DNA from: Mesorhizobium sp. M00.F.Ca.ET.216.01.1.1
Lineage (GTDB): Bacteria > Pseudomonadota > Alphaproteobacteria > Rhizobiales > Rhizobiaceae
Assembly: GCF_004010325.2 (NCBI RefSeq)
Contig: NZ_SADR02000020.1
Location: 62,001 to 126,000 of the forward strand
Direction: 5' to 3'
DNA: 64,000 nt
Shown: positions 1 through 7,626 of the stretch, in pieces
Layout of the letters: each line of letters opens with the position of its first letter
Position numbering within the stretch: the first letter of the stretch is position 1
Notes under the pieces: generated by a model
Seen by the model: only the letters and a program-made list of their open reading frames with translations
Told to the model about the DNA's origin: nothing
Database searches by the model: none
Position numbers and translations under genes: made by a program

Positions 1-149
1 GCAAGCAGCCGCCTATCCGCCTCGGCGGCATCTCATCGGTGGTTTTTTCTAACAAGCCCGCCTTGGTTGGAAGGATTTAACTCTACAAGAGCGATAGAAT
101 TAGATGACTATAGTGGGGCAATCGGTTTTCTTTTTTCATGGAGCCCTTC

Positions 150-1163
150 ATGTCCACCATTACGCGACGCATCGTTCTCCTGTCGTCGGCAGCACTTGCA
201 GGCGCCGCCTTCCTCGACCCCTCCCATGCCGACGGCCTCAAGATCACCATCGGCTACCAGACGGTGGTCGAGCCCTCGAAAGTGCCGCAGGCAGACGGCG
301 TCTACGAGAGCGCAACCAAGGCGGCTATAGACTGGCGGAAATTCGAATCCGGCGCCGATGTGATCGCCGCGGTGGCTTCCGGTTCGGTCGACATCGGTTA
401 TGTCGGATCGAGCCCGCTGGCGGCGGCAGCCAGCCGCGAGCTTCCCATCCAGACCATCTTCGTTGTCGGCCTGATCGGCGAATCCGAAGCGCTTGTCGCC
501 CGCAACGGCGCCGGCATCGAGAAAATAGCCGACCTCGCCGGCAAAAAGGTGGCCGTGCCCTTCGTCTCGACGACACACTACAGCCTGCTCGCCGCGCTGA
601 AGCATGAAGGCGTCGATCCGAAGTCGGTCGGAATCCTCAATCTGCGGCCGCCGGAAATCGCAGCGGCTTTCGCGCGCGGCGACATCGACGCTGCCTATGT
701 CTGGGATCCGGCGCTCGGCCAGATCAAGAATTCGGGCAAGGTCGTGCTAGACTCCTCGCAGGTCGCCGCATGGGGCGCGCCAACCTTCGACGCCTGGATC
801 GTGCGGACCGATTTCGCCGAAAAGAACCCCGAGGCGGTGCGCGATTTCGTCAAGGTGACAGGCGCTGCCTATGCCGAGTTCCTGGCCAAGCCAGATGCCT
901 GGTCGGTGTCGTCACCACAAGCGGCAAAGATCGCCAAGATCACCGGCGCCAAGCTGGAGGACGTGCCGCAACTGCTCAAGGGCTATGTCTTCCCGACGCT
1001 GGAGGAAGAGGCCTCGGACAAGTTCCTCGGCGGCGGCACTGTCAAGGCGATCGAGGCGGCATCCGCCTTCCTGAAGGAGCAGGGCAAGATCGACGCCGTG
1101 CTGCCGGATTACTCGAAATACGTATCGTCGAAATACGTTAGCGAAGCTCTCGCTTCGAACTGA
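150..1163 (+). CDS. tauA: Taurine ABC transporter, periplasmic substrate-binding protein TauA
   Basis: Periplasmic receptor of a sulfonate importer of the taurine type. The 337-residue protein starts with a twin-arginine-like/Sec signal segment (TITRRIVLLSSAALAGAAF) followed by a mature SBP fold that begins KITIGYQ. The stretch VASGSVDIGYVGSSPLAAA is typical of TauA/SsuA/NMT1-type receptors. I chose the ATG at 150 because GGAG lies six bases upstream; the in-frame ATG at 138 has no ribosome binding site. ATPase and permease genes follow on the same strand, separated by a 240-bp gap full of palindromic repeats. No tauD dioxygenase is visible downstream. The taurine specificity is family-level inference; other alkanesulfonates are possible. 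Confidence 0.9.
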   Translation: MSTITRRIVLLSSAALAGAAFLDPSHADGLKITIGYQTVVEPSKVPQADGVYESATKAAIDWRKFESGADVIAAVASGSVDIGYVGSSPLAAAASRELPIQTIFVVGLIGESEALVARNGAGIEKIADLAGKKVAVPFVSTTHYSLLAALKHEGVDPKSVGILNLRPPEIAAAFARGDIDAAYVWDPALGQIKNSGKVVLDSSQVAAWGAPTFDAWIVRTDFAEKNPEAVRDFVKVTGAAYAEFLAKPDAWSVSSPQAAKIAKITGAKLEDVPQLLKGYVFPTLEEEASDKFLGGGTVKAIEAASAFLKEQGKIDAVLPDYSKYVSSKYVSEALASN

Positions 1164-1405
1164 GCGCATGACCCCGGAACCGTTTCCGGTTCCGGAAAGG
1201 ATCATGCGCAGACTCAAAGTGTTAGACGCGCGGTTCTTCTTCTCTGACGCCGGGTGCTGCCCGCCCCGGAACCGCTACCGCATCGGCCCGAAAATCGAAT
1301 TCGATTTTCGGAAAGCACGATGCGGAGATCCAAAGTGTTAGAGCGTACTTTGTGCATCCAATTGGACGCACGTCGCTCTAACGAGGAGCGGTTTCGGGCA
1401 GGCAG
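1164..1405. repeat. Two palindromic intergenic elements between tauA and tauB
   Basis: The gap separating tauA from tauB holds two related palindromic units. In the first (about 1166-1210), GCGCATGACC is mirrored by GGATCATGCGC around a GGAACC/GGTTCC core. The second, about 1285-1385, contains AAAATCGAATTCGATTTTC, then a segment with AAAGTGTTAGAGCG and CGCTCTAA arms. Similar sequence recurs at about 4226, 8786, 28245, 40600 and 58030. They look like rhizobial intergenic mosaic/REP-type elements. As RNA they would fold into strong hairpins and could dampen read-through from tauA to tauB. Confidence 0.7.
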
Positions 1406-2206
1406 ATGTTCACAGAACTTCTGCGGGGTCCCATGACGCATCTCGTGCTTGATAAAGTCTCGGTTCACTATGACGGCCAGGCGGCGCCGGCCGTCGAACG
1501 CGTATCGATCGATGTCGCCAAGGGTGATTTCGTAGTCCTGGTCGGCCGCTCCGGATGCGGCAAGACCTCGCTGCTCAACGTCGCGGCGGGCCTGGTCGAG
1601 CCGGTGCATGGCGGCGCCACGATCGGCGGCAGGCCGATCACCGCGCCGAGCTCGGACCGGGCCGTGGTGTTCCAGAACGATGCGCTGTTTCCGTGGCTGG
1701 CGGCGCGCGAGAACGTCGCCTTTGCGCTTCGGTTGCGCGGCGTGCGACTGGGCGAGCGGGCGCACCGCGCCGATGCGCTGCTGGCGCTGGTCAAGCTTGA
1801 CGGCGCCGGCGACAAGCGCATCTGGGAACTTTCCGGAGGCATGCGCCAGCGTGTCGGCCTGGCGCGGGCAATGGCCGCCGAACCTGAGTTTCTGCTGCTC
1901 GACGAGCCGCTGGGCGCGCTCGATGCGCTGACCCGCGAGCGTATGCAGACAACGCTGCTCGACCTGTGGACGGCAAGCCATGTCGGCGTGCTGATGGTCA
2001 CGCACGGCATCGAGGAAGCCTTGGTGCTGGCCACCCGCATCGTCGTCCTGGCTCCCGGTCCCGGGCGCGTCGTGCGGACTTTCGAAACCGGCTTCAGCCG
2101 GCGCTACGCAGCCGGTGAAGCCATTCGCAGCATCAAGGCCGACCCTGCCTTTGCGGCGGCCCGCGGCGAGCTAACCGACGCTATCTTCGAAGGAGAGGCA
2201 GCGTGA
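1406..2206 (+). CDS. tauB: Taurine ABC transporter ATP-binding protein TauB
   Basis: Cytoplasmic ATPase that energises the importer. Seen in the sequence: Walker A GRSGCGKTS, signature LSGGMRQRVGLARAMA, Walker B FLLLDEPLGALD and the switch histidine in MVTHGIEEAL. The C-terminal region is short, as in the nitrate/sulfonate/taurine class. The ATG at 1406 gives 266 residues; the ATG at 1433 (MTHLVLDKV) is an equally credible start and gives the more usual N-terminus. The stop codon overlaps the GTG start of the permease gene, so the two are translationally coupled. Confidence 0.92.
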   Translation: MFTELLRGPMTHLVLDKVSVHYDGQAAPAVERVSIDVAKGDFVVLVGRSGCGKTSLLNVAAGLVEPVHGGATIGGRPITAPSSDRAVVFQNDALFPWLAARENVAFALRLRGVRLGERAHRADALLALVKLDGAGDKRIWELSGGMRQRVGLARAMAAEPEFLLLDEPLGALDALTRERMQTTLLDLWTASHVGVLMVTHGIEEALVLATRIVVLAPGPGRVVRTFETGFSRRYAAGEAIRSIKADPAFAAARGELTDAIFEGEAA

Positions 2207-3063
2207 CTGTTACCTCCTACAGCGAGCGCCCACACGCCAAGTCCGACGGGGTCGACGCCTTGTCGGTGCCATGGTCGCGGCCGCGTCCGAAACGCAGCGG
2301 GGTTTCGGCACGCATGGTCAGCGCCGTCACCCTTCTGGTGGTGCTGGCGGCATGGACGCTGTCGGCCCACCTGCAACTGGTGTCGTCAGTATTCCTGCCC
2401 TCGCCCGTGGCCGTCTGGAACAAATTCGTCGTCGTTACCCGCGACGGCTTTGTCGACGCGACGCTGATCCAGCATATCGCCGCCAGCCTATGGCGGGTGT
2501 TCGCGGCCTTGATCGCGGCCGTTGTCGTCGGCGTTCCGGTCGGGCTGGCCATCGGCATCAGCACTGTCGGCCGCGGCATCTTCGATCCGCTGCTGGAATT
2601 CATGCGGCCGATCCCGCCGCTCGCCTACCTGCCACTGGTCATCATCTGGTTCGGTATCGGCGAACCGTCCAAGATCCTGGTGATTGCCATCGCCATGCTG
2701 GCGCCGGTGGCGCTGTCGACCGCATCGGGTGTTCGCGGCGTCTCGCAGGAGCGCATCAACGCGGCCCGCTCGCTTGGCGCCACGCGGATGCAGCTTGTGC
2801 GGCATGTGATGCTGCCCAGCGCGCTGCCCTCGATCCTGACCGGCCTGCGCATCGCACTCGGCGCCGGCTGGTCGACGCTAGTCGCTGCCGAGCTGGTAGC
2901 GGCGACGCGCGGGCTTGGCTTCATGATCCAGTCGGCCGCCCAGTTCCTTGTCACCGACGTGGTGGTGATGGGGATCCTGGTGATCGCGGTGATCGCCTTC
3001 GTGCTGGAATTCATCATCCGCAGAATCGAGCACGGGCTCGTTCCGTGGGCGGGAAAGGAATGA
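2203..3063 (+). CDS. tauC: Taurine ABC transporter permease TauC
   Basis: Inner-membrane permease of the sulfonate importer, 286 residues, with about six hydrophobic segments after a charged N-terminus of some 40 residues. The EAA-type loop that contacts TauB is visible around INAARSLGATRMQLVRHVMLPSALP. The GTG start overlaps the tauB stop (GTGA). The gene closes the tauABC block; only a small ORF of unknown function follows on the same strand. Confidence 0.92.
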   Translation: MTVTSYSERPHAKSDGVDALSVPWSRPRPKRSGVSARMVSAVTLLVVLAAWTLSAHLQLVSSVFLPSPVAVWNKFVVVTRDGFVDATLIQHIAASLWRVFAALIAAVVVGVPVGLAIGISTVGRGIFDPLLEFMRPIPPLAYLPLVIIWFGIGEPSKILVIAIAMLAPVALSTASGVRGVSQERINAARSLGATRMQLVRHVMLPSALPSILTGLRIALGAGWSTLVAAELVAATRGLGFMIQSAAQFLVTDVVVMGILVIAVIAFVLEFIIRRIEHGLVPWAGKE

Positions 3064-3086
3064 ACTGCAACCGGGGAGAGATGACG

Positions 3087-3275
3087 ATGAGCCATTCCAT
3101 CGCTGTATTGTTCACGCATTTCGGCAACTGGCTTCGCCTCATCCGGGCCAAGGACAGACAGCTGCCCGAAAACGAGACCGGGTCGCCTACGCCTGTCCGC
3201 CTCGATGCCGAGCGCAACCGCCTGCCGCCGCGTGACGAAAGTTTCTATTGGGCCTGGCAATACTGGTCGCAATGA
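3087..3275 (+). CDS. Small hypothetical protein downstream of tauC
   Basis: Predicted 62-residue protein. GGGGAG at 3073-3078 lies eight bases before the ATG at 3087; an ATG at 3081 is also in frame. It begins MSHSIAVLFTHFGNWLRLI, has a charged middle part, and ends with an aromatic tail (FYWAWQYWSQ). It has no signal peptide or obvious membrane segment and I do not recognise the family. It lies 23 bases after tauC and could be co-transcribed with the importer. The evidence is the good ribosome binding site and the position. Confidence 0.5.
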   Translation: MSHSIAVLFTHFGNWLRLIRAKDRQLPENETGSPTPVRLDAERNRLPPRDESFYWAWQYWSQ

Positions 3276-3327
3276 TCGGGGCGGAACCGTTTGTCCGTGC
3301 CTAACCCTCTTCTACTGGCCAACGCCG

Positions 3328-3513
3328 TCAGATGCGCGAACGGTTCGCCCAGGCCAGTCCTGCCAGGCCGACCAGCATGGTGACGATGCCGATATAGAGC
3401 CATTGCGACTGGCCGGTCATGAAGCTTCCCTGGACAATGCCGAGGCCTTGCAGCGACCACAGCGCGCCGAGGCCGAGCACAATCAACGCCAGCAGATTTT
3501 TGATTAGTCTCAT
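3328..3513 (-). CDS. Small two-helix membrane protein
   Basis: 61-residue protein with two hydrophobic helices: about residues 3-22 (IKNLLALIVLGLGALWSLQG) and about 38-56 (WLYIGIVTMLVGLAGLAWA). They are joined by a short polar loop, and the protein ends in a basic tail (NRSRI). It converges with the small ORF after tauC. Function unknown; single genes for short membrane proteins like this are common in rhizobia. Confidence 0.55.
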   Translation of the reverse strand: MRLIKNLLALIVLGLGALWSLQGLGIVQGSFMTGQSQWLYIGIVTMLVGLAGLAWANRSRI

Positions 3514-3824
3514 CGGCGGAATTCCCTTCCCAAGTCGATCGTCAACTGCGCCATGGCGGCGATGAGAGAGCGGAAGGAAGCGATCCAGTCACGCCCATCT
3601 CTACTTGGATATTAACGTCCGATCTTGTCAAAGCCATCCCGGATATCGGCGCGAAGATCATCAAAACCACGCCGTCGTGTCACGGAAGACCTCTGACAAA
3701 CTGTTTCCTGCCGACTCCAAACGTGTGCTGCCGCCACGGAACCGCCAGATCAATGCCGCATTTCGCGCCATATTCGCCCCTTAACGGCTGGGGTCTGTTC
3801 AAAAAACGGAGCCACCCCTCAAAT
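3514..3824. other. Intergenic region before the RlpA-like gene
   Basis: About 310 bases between divergent genes. I see no credible coding frame, RNA gene or strong palindrome. It presumably holds the promoters for the small membrane protein (minus strand) and the RlpA-like gene (plus strand). The reading frame of the latter is open upstream to 3723, but without a ribosome binding site or any family-like sequence. Confidence 0.4.
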
Positions 3825-4184
3825 ATGAAGAGACCCAACCAGACCGCGCTTGTCGCGGTGACGGTTGCGGCTGGCCTGATGGTCGGCGCATCCATCTCCC
3901 CAGCTGCGGCCCAATGCGGTCGCGCGTCATGGTACGCACTGCACTCCAGGACCGCTTCCGGCGAACGCATGAACCCGTCCGCATTGACCGCTGCGCACCG
4001 CAGCTTGCCTTTTGGTACAAAGCTCAAAGTGACCAACCGCAACAACGGCCGCAGCGTCGTCGTGCGCATCAACGATCGCGGCCCGTTCATCAGGGGGCGC
4101 GTGCTCGACCTCTCGAGGGGTGCCGCCAGCCAGCTCGGTTTCATCGGCTCGGGCCATACCGCCGTGTGCATGGCGCGCGTCTGA
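3825..4184 (+). CDS. RlpA-like double-psi beta-barrel protein (septal ring lytic transglycosylase family)
   Basis: Exported 119-residue protein. The signal peptide runs to about residue 30 (TALVAVTVAAGLMVGASISPAAA) and is followed by a double-psi beta-barrel domain. Family motifs are clear: ASWYA near the start, TAAHRSLPFGTKLKVTN, and the conserved RINDRGPF. RlpA proteins bind or cleave denuded peptidoglycan glycan strands at the septum. This is a minimal version without the C-terminal SPOR domain, so septal targeting cannot be assumed. The ATG at 3825 was chosen because the signal peptide begins there. Confidence 0.85.
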   Translation: MKRPNQTALVAVTVAAGLMVGASISPAAAQCGRASWYALHSRTASGERMNPSALTAAHRSLPFGTKLKVTNRNNGRSVVVRINDRGPFIRGRVLDLSRGAASQLGFIGSGHTAVCMARV

Positions 4185-4225
4185 CCTTTGTGGTGTCCGG
4201 CTGCGGCCGGACACGTTCCTGCTCC

Positions 4226-4262
4226 TCCCTAGCGCATGTCCTTTGCGCGCCCGATTGGACGC
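4226..4262. repeat. Fragment of palindromic intergenic element
   Basis: Short copy of the element seen between tauA and tauB: CTAGCGCATGTCC followed by GCGCCCGATTGGACGCGCGGCGCT. It shares the CCxATTGGACGC core with the copy near 1355. It lies just after the RlpA-like gene and may act as its transcript end. Confidence 0.45.
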
Positions 4263-4469
4263 GCGGCGCTCTGCCTTCGCGGTCGCACATTGAGCCGGCT
4301 GTCGCCGTTCGAGGCGGATTTTCAATATCTTGGACGAAAGGATAAGCATTAATCACGCGACGTGACGTATTGCATCGCAGCAATTTGTTGTTAACTTCGC
4401 CGCGAGACATTCAAGGCTCGGCGCTGCTCGTCGTCCCTTTGGTCCCAGGCAGCAGCAGCGGGGTTCTTG

Positions 4470-5747
4470 ATGTTCTACCAGCTCTATGAAATGAACCATG
4501 CTGCCCTGCAGCCCGCCCGCCTCTATGCCGATGCGGTGCGGTTACTTTATACGAATCCACTCAACCCGTTTTCGCATACGTCCTTGGGCCGCTCGGTCGC
4601 GGCAGCCGCCGAATTGTTCGAGCGCACCACGCGCCGCTACAGCAAGCCGCATTTCAGCCTGACAAAGACCGTGGTCGACTGGAAAAGCGTCGACGTCACC
4701 GAAAAGACCGTCTGGTCGCGGCCCTTCTGCAACCTGATCCGTTTCGAGCGGGCGGTTCCCGCCGGGCGCCGGCCGGATCCGAAGCTGTTGATCGTGGCGC
4801 CGATGTCCGGCCACTATGCAACACTGCTGCGCGGCACGGTCGAAGCGATGCTGCCGCATGCCGACGTGCACATAAGCGACTGGGTCGATGCCCGCATGGT
4901 GCCGCTTGCGGACGGTAGCTTCGACCTCGACGACTATATCGACTACATCGTCGACATGCTGCATGCGCTAGGGCCCGACACCCATGTCATGGCGGTCTGC
5001 CAGCCCTCGGTGCCGGTGCTGGCGGCGGTGGCGCTGATGGAAGCAAAGGGCGACCCCTTCGTTCCCTCGACCATGACGCTGATGGGCGGGCCAATCGATA
5101 CGCGGCGCAATCCGACGGCGGTCAACCTTCTGGCCGAGGAAAAGGGCATCGACTGGTTCCGCGACAACGTCATCATGCAGGCGCCCTGGCCGGTTCCCGG
5201 TTTCGGCCGCGACGTCTACCCCGGCTTCCTGCAGCTTTCGGGCTTCATGAGCATGAACCTCGACCGCCACATCATCGCCCACAAGGACTTCTTCATGCAC
5301 CTGGTGAAGCATGATGGCGACAATGCCGAGAAGCACCGCGACTTCTACGACGAATACCTGGCGGTGATGGATCTGACGGCGGAGTTCTATCTGCAGACCG
5401 TCGATACCGTGTTTGTCCGCCATGCCCTGCCGAAGGGCGAGATGATGCATCGCGGCGCGGCCATCGATCCTGCGGCGATCCGCAATGTCGCCCTTTTCAC
5501 CATCGAGGGCGAGAACGACGATATTTCCGGCCTTGGCCAGACCCAGGGGGCGCACGACCTATGCGTCAACATCCCTGCCGACAGGCATGCTCACTATGTG
5601 CAGCCGGCGGTCGGCCACTACGGCGTCTTCAACGGCTCGCGGTTCCGCTCCGAAATCGTGCCGCGCATCGTCGACTTCATCACCAGCTACGGCCGCCAGA
5701 ACCGCGTTGCGGCGAAGCCCAAGCTGGTCCGCCCCGCCAAAACCTGA
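4470..5747 (+). CDS. phaZ: Intracellular polyhydroxyalkanoate (PHB) depolymerase
   Basis: Mobilises stored poly-3-hydroxybutyrate granules inside the cell. The 425-residue length and the N-terminus MFYQLYEMNHAALQPARLYA match the PhaZ family (PHB_depo_C). The nucleophile region AVCQPSVPVLAA carries the cysteine that replaces serine in the lipase-like box of this family. The conserved GGPIDTRRNPT follows, and a C-terminal histidine region is present (VGHYGVFNGSRFR). The ATG at 4470 follows a weak purine-rich region; a TTG directly before it is also in frame. The gene stands alone. Carbon storage as PHB is usual in rhizobia. Confidence 0.93.
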   Translation: MFYQLYEMNHAALQPARLYADAVRLLYTNPLNPFSHTSLGRSVAAAAELFERTTRRYSKPHFSLTKTVVDWKSVDVTEKTVWSRPFCNLIRFERAVPAGRRPDPKLLIVAPMSGHYATLLRGTVEAMLPHADVHISDWVDARMVPLADGSFDLDDYIDYIVDMLHALGPDTHVMAVCQPSVPVLAAVALMEAKGDPFVPSTMTLMGGPIDTRRNPTAVNLLAEEKGIDWFRDNVIMQAPWPVPGFGRDVYPGFLQLSGFMSMNLDRHIIAHKDFFMHLVKHDGDNAEKHRDFYDEYLAVMDLTAEFYLQTVDTVFVRHALPKGEMMHRGAAIDPAAIRNVALFTIEGENDDISGLGQTQGAHDLCVNIPADRHAHYVQPAVGHYGVFNGSRFRSEIVPRIVDFITSYGRQNRVAAKPKLVRPAKT

Positions 5748-6052
5748 CGCGAAGCCAGGTAAAGGCGGAGTCGAGAGATAGCGGCCTCCGCGCGCCGGCG
5801 CCTGATCGGTCCTGATAAAATCTGGATGGAGTTTATCTTTCTGTTTTACCACGATCTTTTCCGGAAAACCGGTTACCATTTTTCGCTGACGCGGTCCCTC
5901 GGTTCGGGATCATGGTCCAGTCGGCCTGTTGCACAATGGCCGCTGTAAGGGCGGTGCAGGTAACCATGCCATCAATCTGATTGTCGCCATAATTGACACG
6001 GAGTGTAAATCGCCCTTAACCTTTCATTAACAAACGGGGCGAACGGGGGACA
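5748..6052. promoter_or_regulatory. Promoter region of the cysteine proteinase gene
   Basis: This 305-base gap has no ORF. Just before the following gene it contains TTGACA (5993-5998) and then a consensus CtrA box, with the start codon at 6053. The first part holds a GC-rich inverted segment after phaZ (GGCCTCCGCGCGCCGGCGCC) that might act as the phaZ transcript end. The middle part has no feature that I recognise. Confidence 0.45.
6016..6031 (+). promoter_or_regulatory. CtrA-binding box (TTAA-N7-TTAAC)
   Basis: Exact match to the full CtrA consensus: TTAA, seven bases (CCTTTCA), TTAAC. It ends 21 bases before the start codon of the cysteine proteinase gene. CtrA is the master cell-cycle response regulator of alphaproteobacteria. 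At this distance the box would overlap the -10 to +1 region, which would fit repression or class-II type activation. Confidence 0.65.
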
Positions 6053-6670
6053 ATGACTTCCTCACCGATGGCACGGACCCTGCGTGCGTGCGCAGTAGCA
6101 GGGCTGGTGATTTCTGGATACTGGGCGGCGCCGGCTTCGGCGGCCGGGGCGATGATGATCGGCGGCGCTACCTCGCAACCGATCGGACACTATGATTTCT
6201 GCAGGGGCAATCCGGCCGAATGCTCGATCCGCTCCAGCAACCTTGCTCCCGCCACCATGACCGATGCGCTGATGCGCAAGCTGATCAACGTCACCGCCAG
6301 TGTCAACGCCGCCGTCAAGCCGGTGAGCGACTACGAAATCTATGGCAGGGACGAAGTCTGGGCCTATCCCGACAAGGGCGTCGGCGACTGCGAGGACTAT
6401 GTTCTGGAAAAGCGCCGTGAGCTTTACCGCATGGGGATGTCGCTTGCCGATCTGCTGATGACTGTGGTGCGCAAGCCGGACGGCGAGGGCCATGCGGTGC
6501 TGACGGTGCGCACCGACAAGGGCGACTACGTCCTCGACAATCTGACCAACAAGGTGCGGCTGTGGGACGCGACCGGCTATCGCTTCCTCAAGCGCCAGGC
6601 GATCGACAATACCGGCCGCTGGGTTTCGATACGCGGTGGCCAACAGGTTCTGGTCGGCTCGGTCCAGTAA
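6053..6670 (+). CDS. Bacterial transglutaminase-like cysteine proteinase (BTLCP, DUF920)
   Basis: Exported 205-residue cysteine proteinase-like protein. It has a signal peptide (residues about 8-30, ending APASAAG). The catalytic triad can be read directly: Cys in VGDCEDYVLEKR, His in GEGHAVLTV and Asp in YVLDNLTNKVRLW. This family occurs widely in rhizobia and some members process periplasmic or surface adhesins (LapG-like branch). No lapD-like or adhesin gene is next to it, so the substrate is unknown. The CtrA box directly upstream suggests cell-cycle control. Confidence 0.88.
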   Translation: MTSSPMARTLRACAVAGLVISGYWAAPASAAGAMMIGGATSQPIGHYDFCRGNPAECSIRSSNLAPATMTDALMRKLINVTASVNAAVKPVSDYEIYGRDEVWAYPDKGVGDCEDYVLEKRRELYRMGMSLADLLMTVVRKPDGEGHAVLTVRTDKGDYVLDNLTNKVRLWDATGYRFLKRQAIDNTGRWVSIRGGQQVLVGSVQ

Positions 6671-6690
6671 ATTTTTTCAGGCGAACAGAT

Positions 6691-7059
6691 TCACTTCCGC
6701 TGGCCAAGCGCGGTGCGGATCGATGCGGTGATGCGGCGAAGCTCGGCATCGTCCAGCTTCTCGATGTTTTCGGCCAGAAGATTGGCAAGTTCGGTGGCGG
6801 CGGGGCTGAGGCCAGACGTATCGATCTTGACGCGCGGATGAGAGGTCTCGGCCAGGCGCGCGAGTTCCTCGGCATCGTCCCATATGACGTTGAAATAACC
6901 GATGATCTTCTGGATCAGCGTCCAGGTCGGCGCGCCCCGGCGGCCATGCTCCAGCGCCGACAGATAGGCGGCGCTGACGCCGATCGCCTCGGCCATCGCC
7001 TTCTGGCTGACGCCGCGCTCGCTGCGCAGCGCGCGAAGCTTTTCGCCAAATGGGGTCAC
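6691..7059 (-). CDS. XRE-family helix-turn-helix regulator
   Basis: 122-residue cytoplasmic DNA-binding protein. The Cro/C1-type HTH occupies residues about 5-60, with the helix pair GVSQKAMAEAIGVSAAYLSALEHGRR. The C-terminal part (ATELANLLAENIEKLDDAELRRI) is helical. GTG start at 7059. It is the last gene of a minus-strand run Tim44-mltA-smr-xre and begins 27 bases after smr. This order is common in Hyphomicrobiales. Its target genes cannot be read from the sequence. Confidence 0.88.
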   Translation of the reverse strand: MTPFGEKLRALRSERGVSQKAMAEAIGVSAAYLSALEHGRRGAPTWTLIQKIIGYFNVIWDDAEELARLAETSHPRVKIDTSGLSPAATELANLLAENIEKLDDAELRRITASIRTALGQRK

Positions 7060-7086
7060 GCGCTTGTCCTCATCACGGGCATGTCC

Positions 7087-7626
7087 TCATTGGCGCGGCC
7101 GCCGCAAGCGGACGTAAAGCGCGCCGGAGCCGCCGTGGTTGCGGGCAGCATGGTCATGGCTGGAGACCAGCGGCCGGAAAGCCGGCGTCGACAGCCAGGC
7201 CGGCACGGCGCGTCGCAACACGCCGTCGCCACCCGACGAAGAGCCCTTGCCGGTGATGACCAGCACATAGCGGATGCCGCCGGCATGCGCCCGGTGCAGG
7301 AATGAAAACAAAAGCGAATAGGCCTGGTCCTGGGTCAAGCCGTGCAGGTCGACGCGACCTTCGATCGGCAGCCGGCCCTTCGACAGCTTCTCCAGCGTCG
7401 GCTCGTCGAGCGCATGGGAAACATGCTGTGCCTTTGGCTTCGCGACACCGGCTGCTGCGCCGGCGGCCTGTGCCGGCGGCGGCGCTGACTTGGCAGTGTC
7501 GTCGATCTCTGGGCCGAGATTCGGAATCTCGACCGCGGTTCTGCCCTTCAACGGCTTGGCGGTGCGCGCAACCAAGTTCCACAGCACCCGGTCGTCCTCA
7601 CTCAGCCTGTCGATGCGACGGGTCAT
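7087..7626 (-). CDS. Smr-domain protein
   Basis: 179 residues with a C-terminal Smr domain (small MutS-related, nicking endonuclease fold) from about residue 88. Signature motifs are present: VDLHGLTQDQA (the LDxH-type motif) and the loop ITGKGSSSGGDGVLRR, followed by a PxW-type segment. The N-terminal half is low-complexity and alanine/proline-rich. It is a stand-alone Smr protein, not a MutS2. The ATG overlaps the mltA stop codon by four bases, so translation is coupled. Confidence 0.9.
   Translation of the reverse strand: MTRRIDRLSEDDRVLWNLVARTAKPLKGRTAVEIPNLGPEIDDTAKSAPPPAQAAGAAAGVAKPKAQHVSHALDEPTLEKLSKGRLPIEGRVDLHGLTQDQAYSLLFSFLHRAHAGGIRYVLVITGKGSSSGGDGVLRRAVPAWLSTPAFRPLVSSHDHAARNHGGSGALYVRLRRPRQ

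Noticed and set aside
2271..3086. Long plus-strand frame overlapping tauC
   Set aside because: Only its last 62 codons, after tauC, have a ribosome binding site and unbiased composition; the rest is tauC read in another frame.
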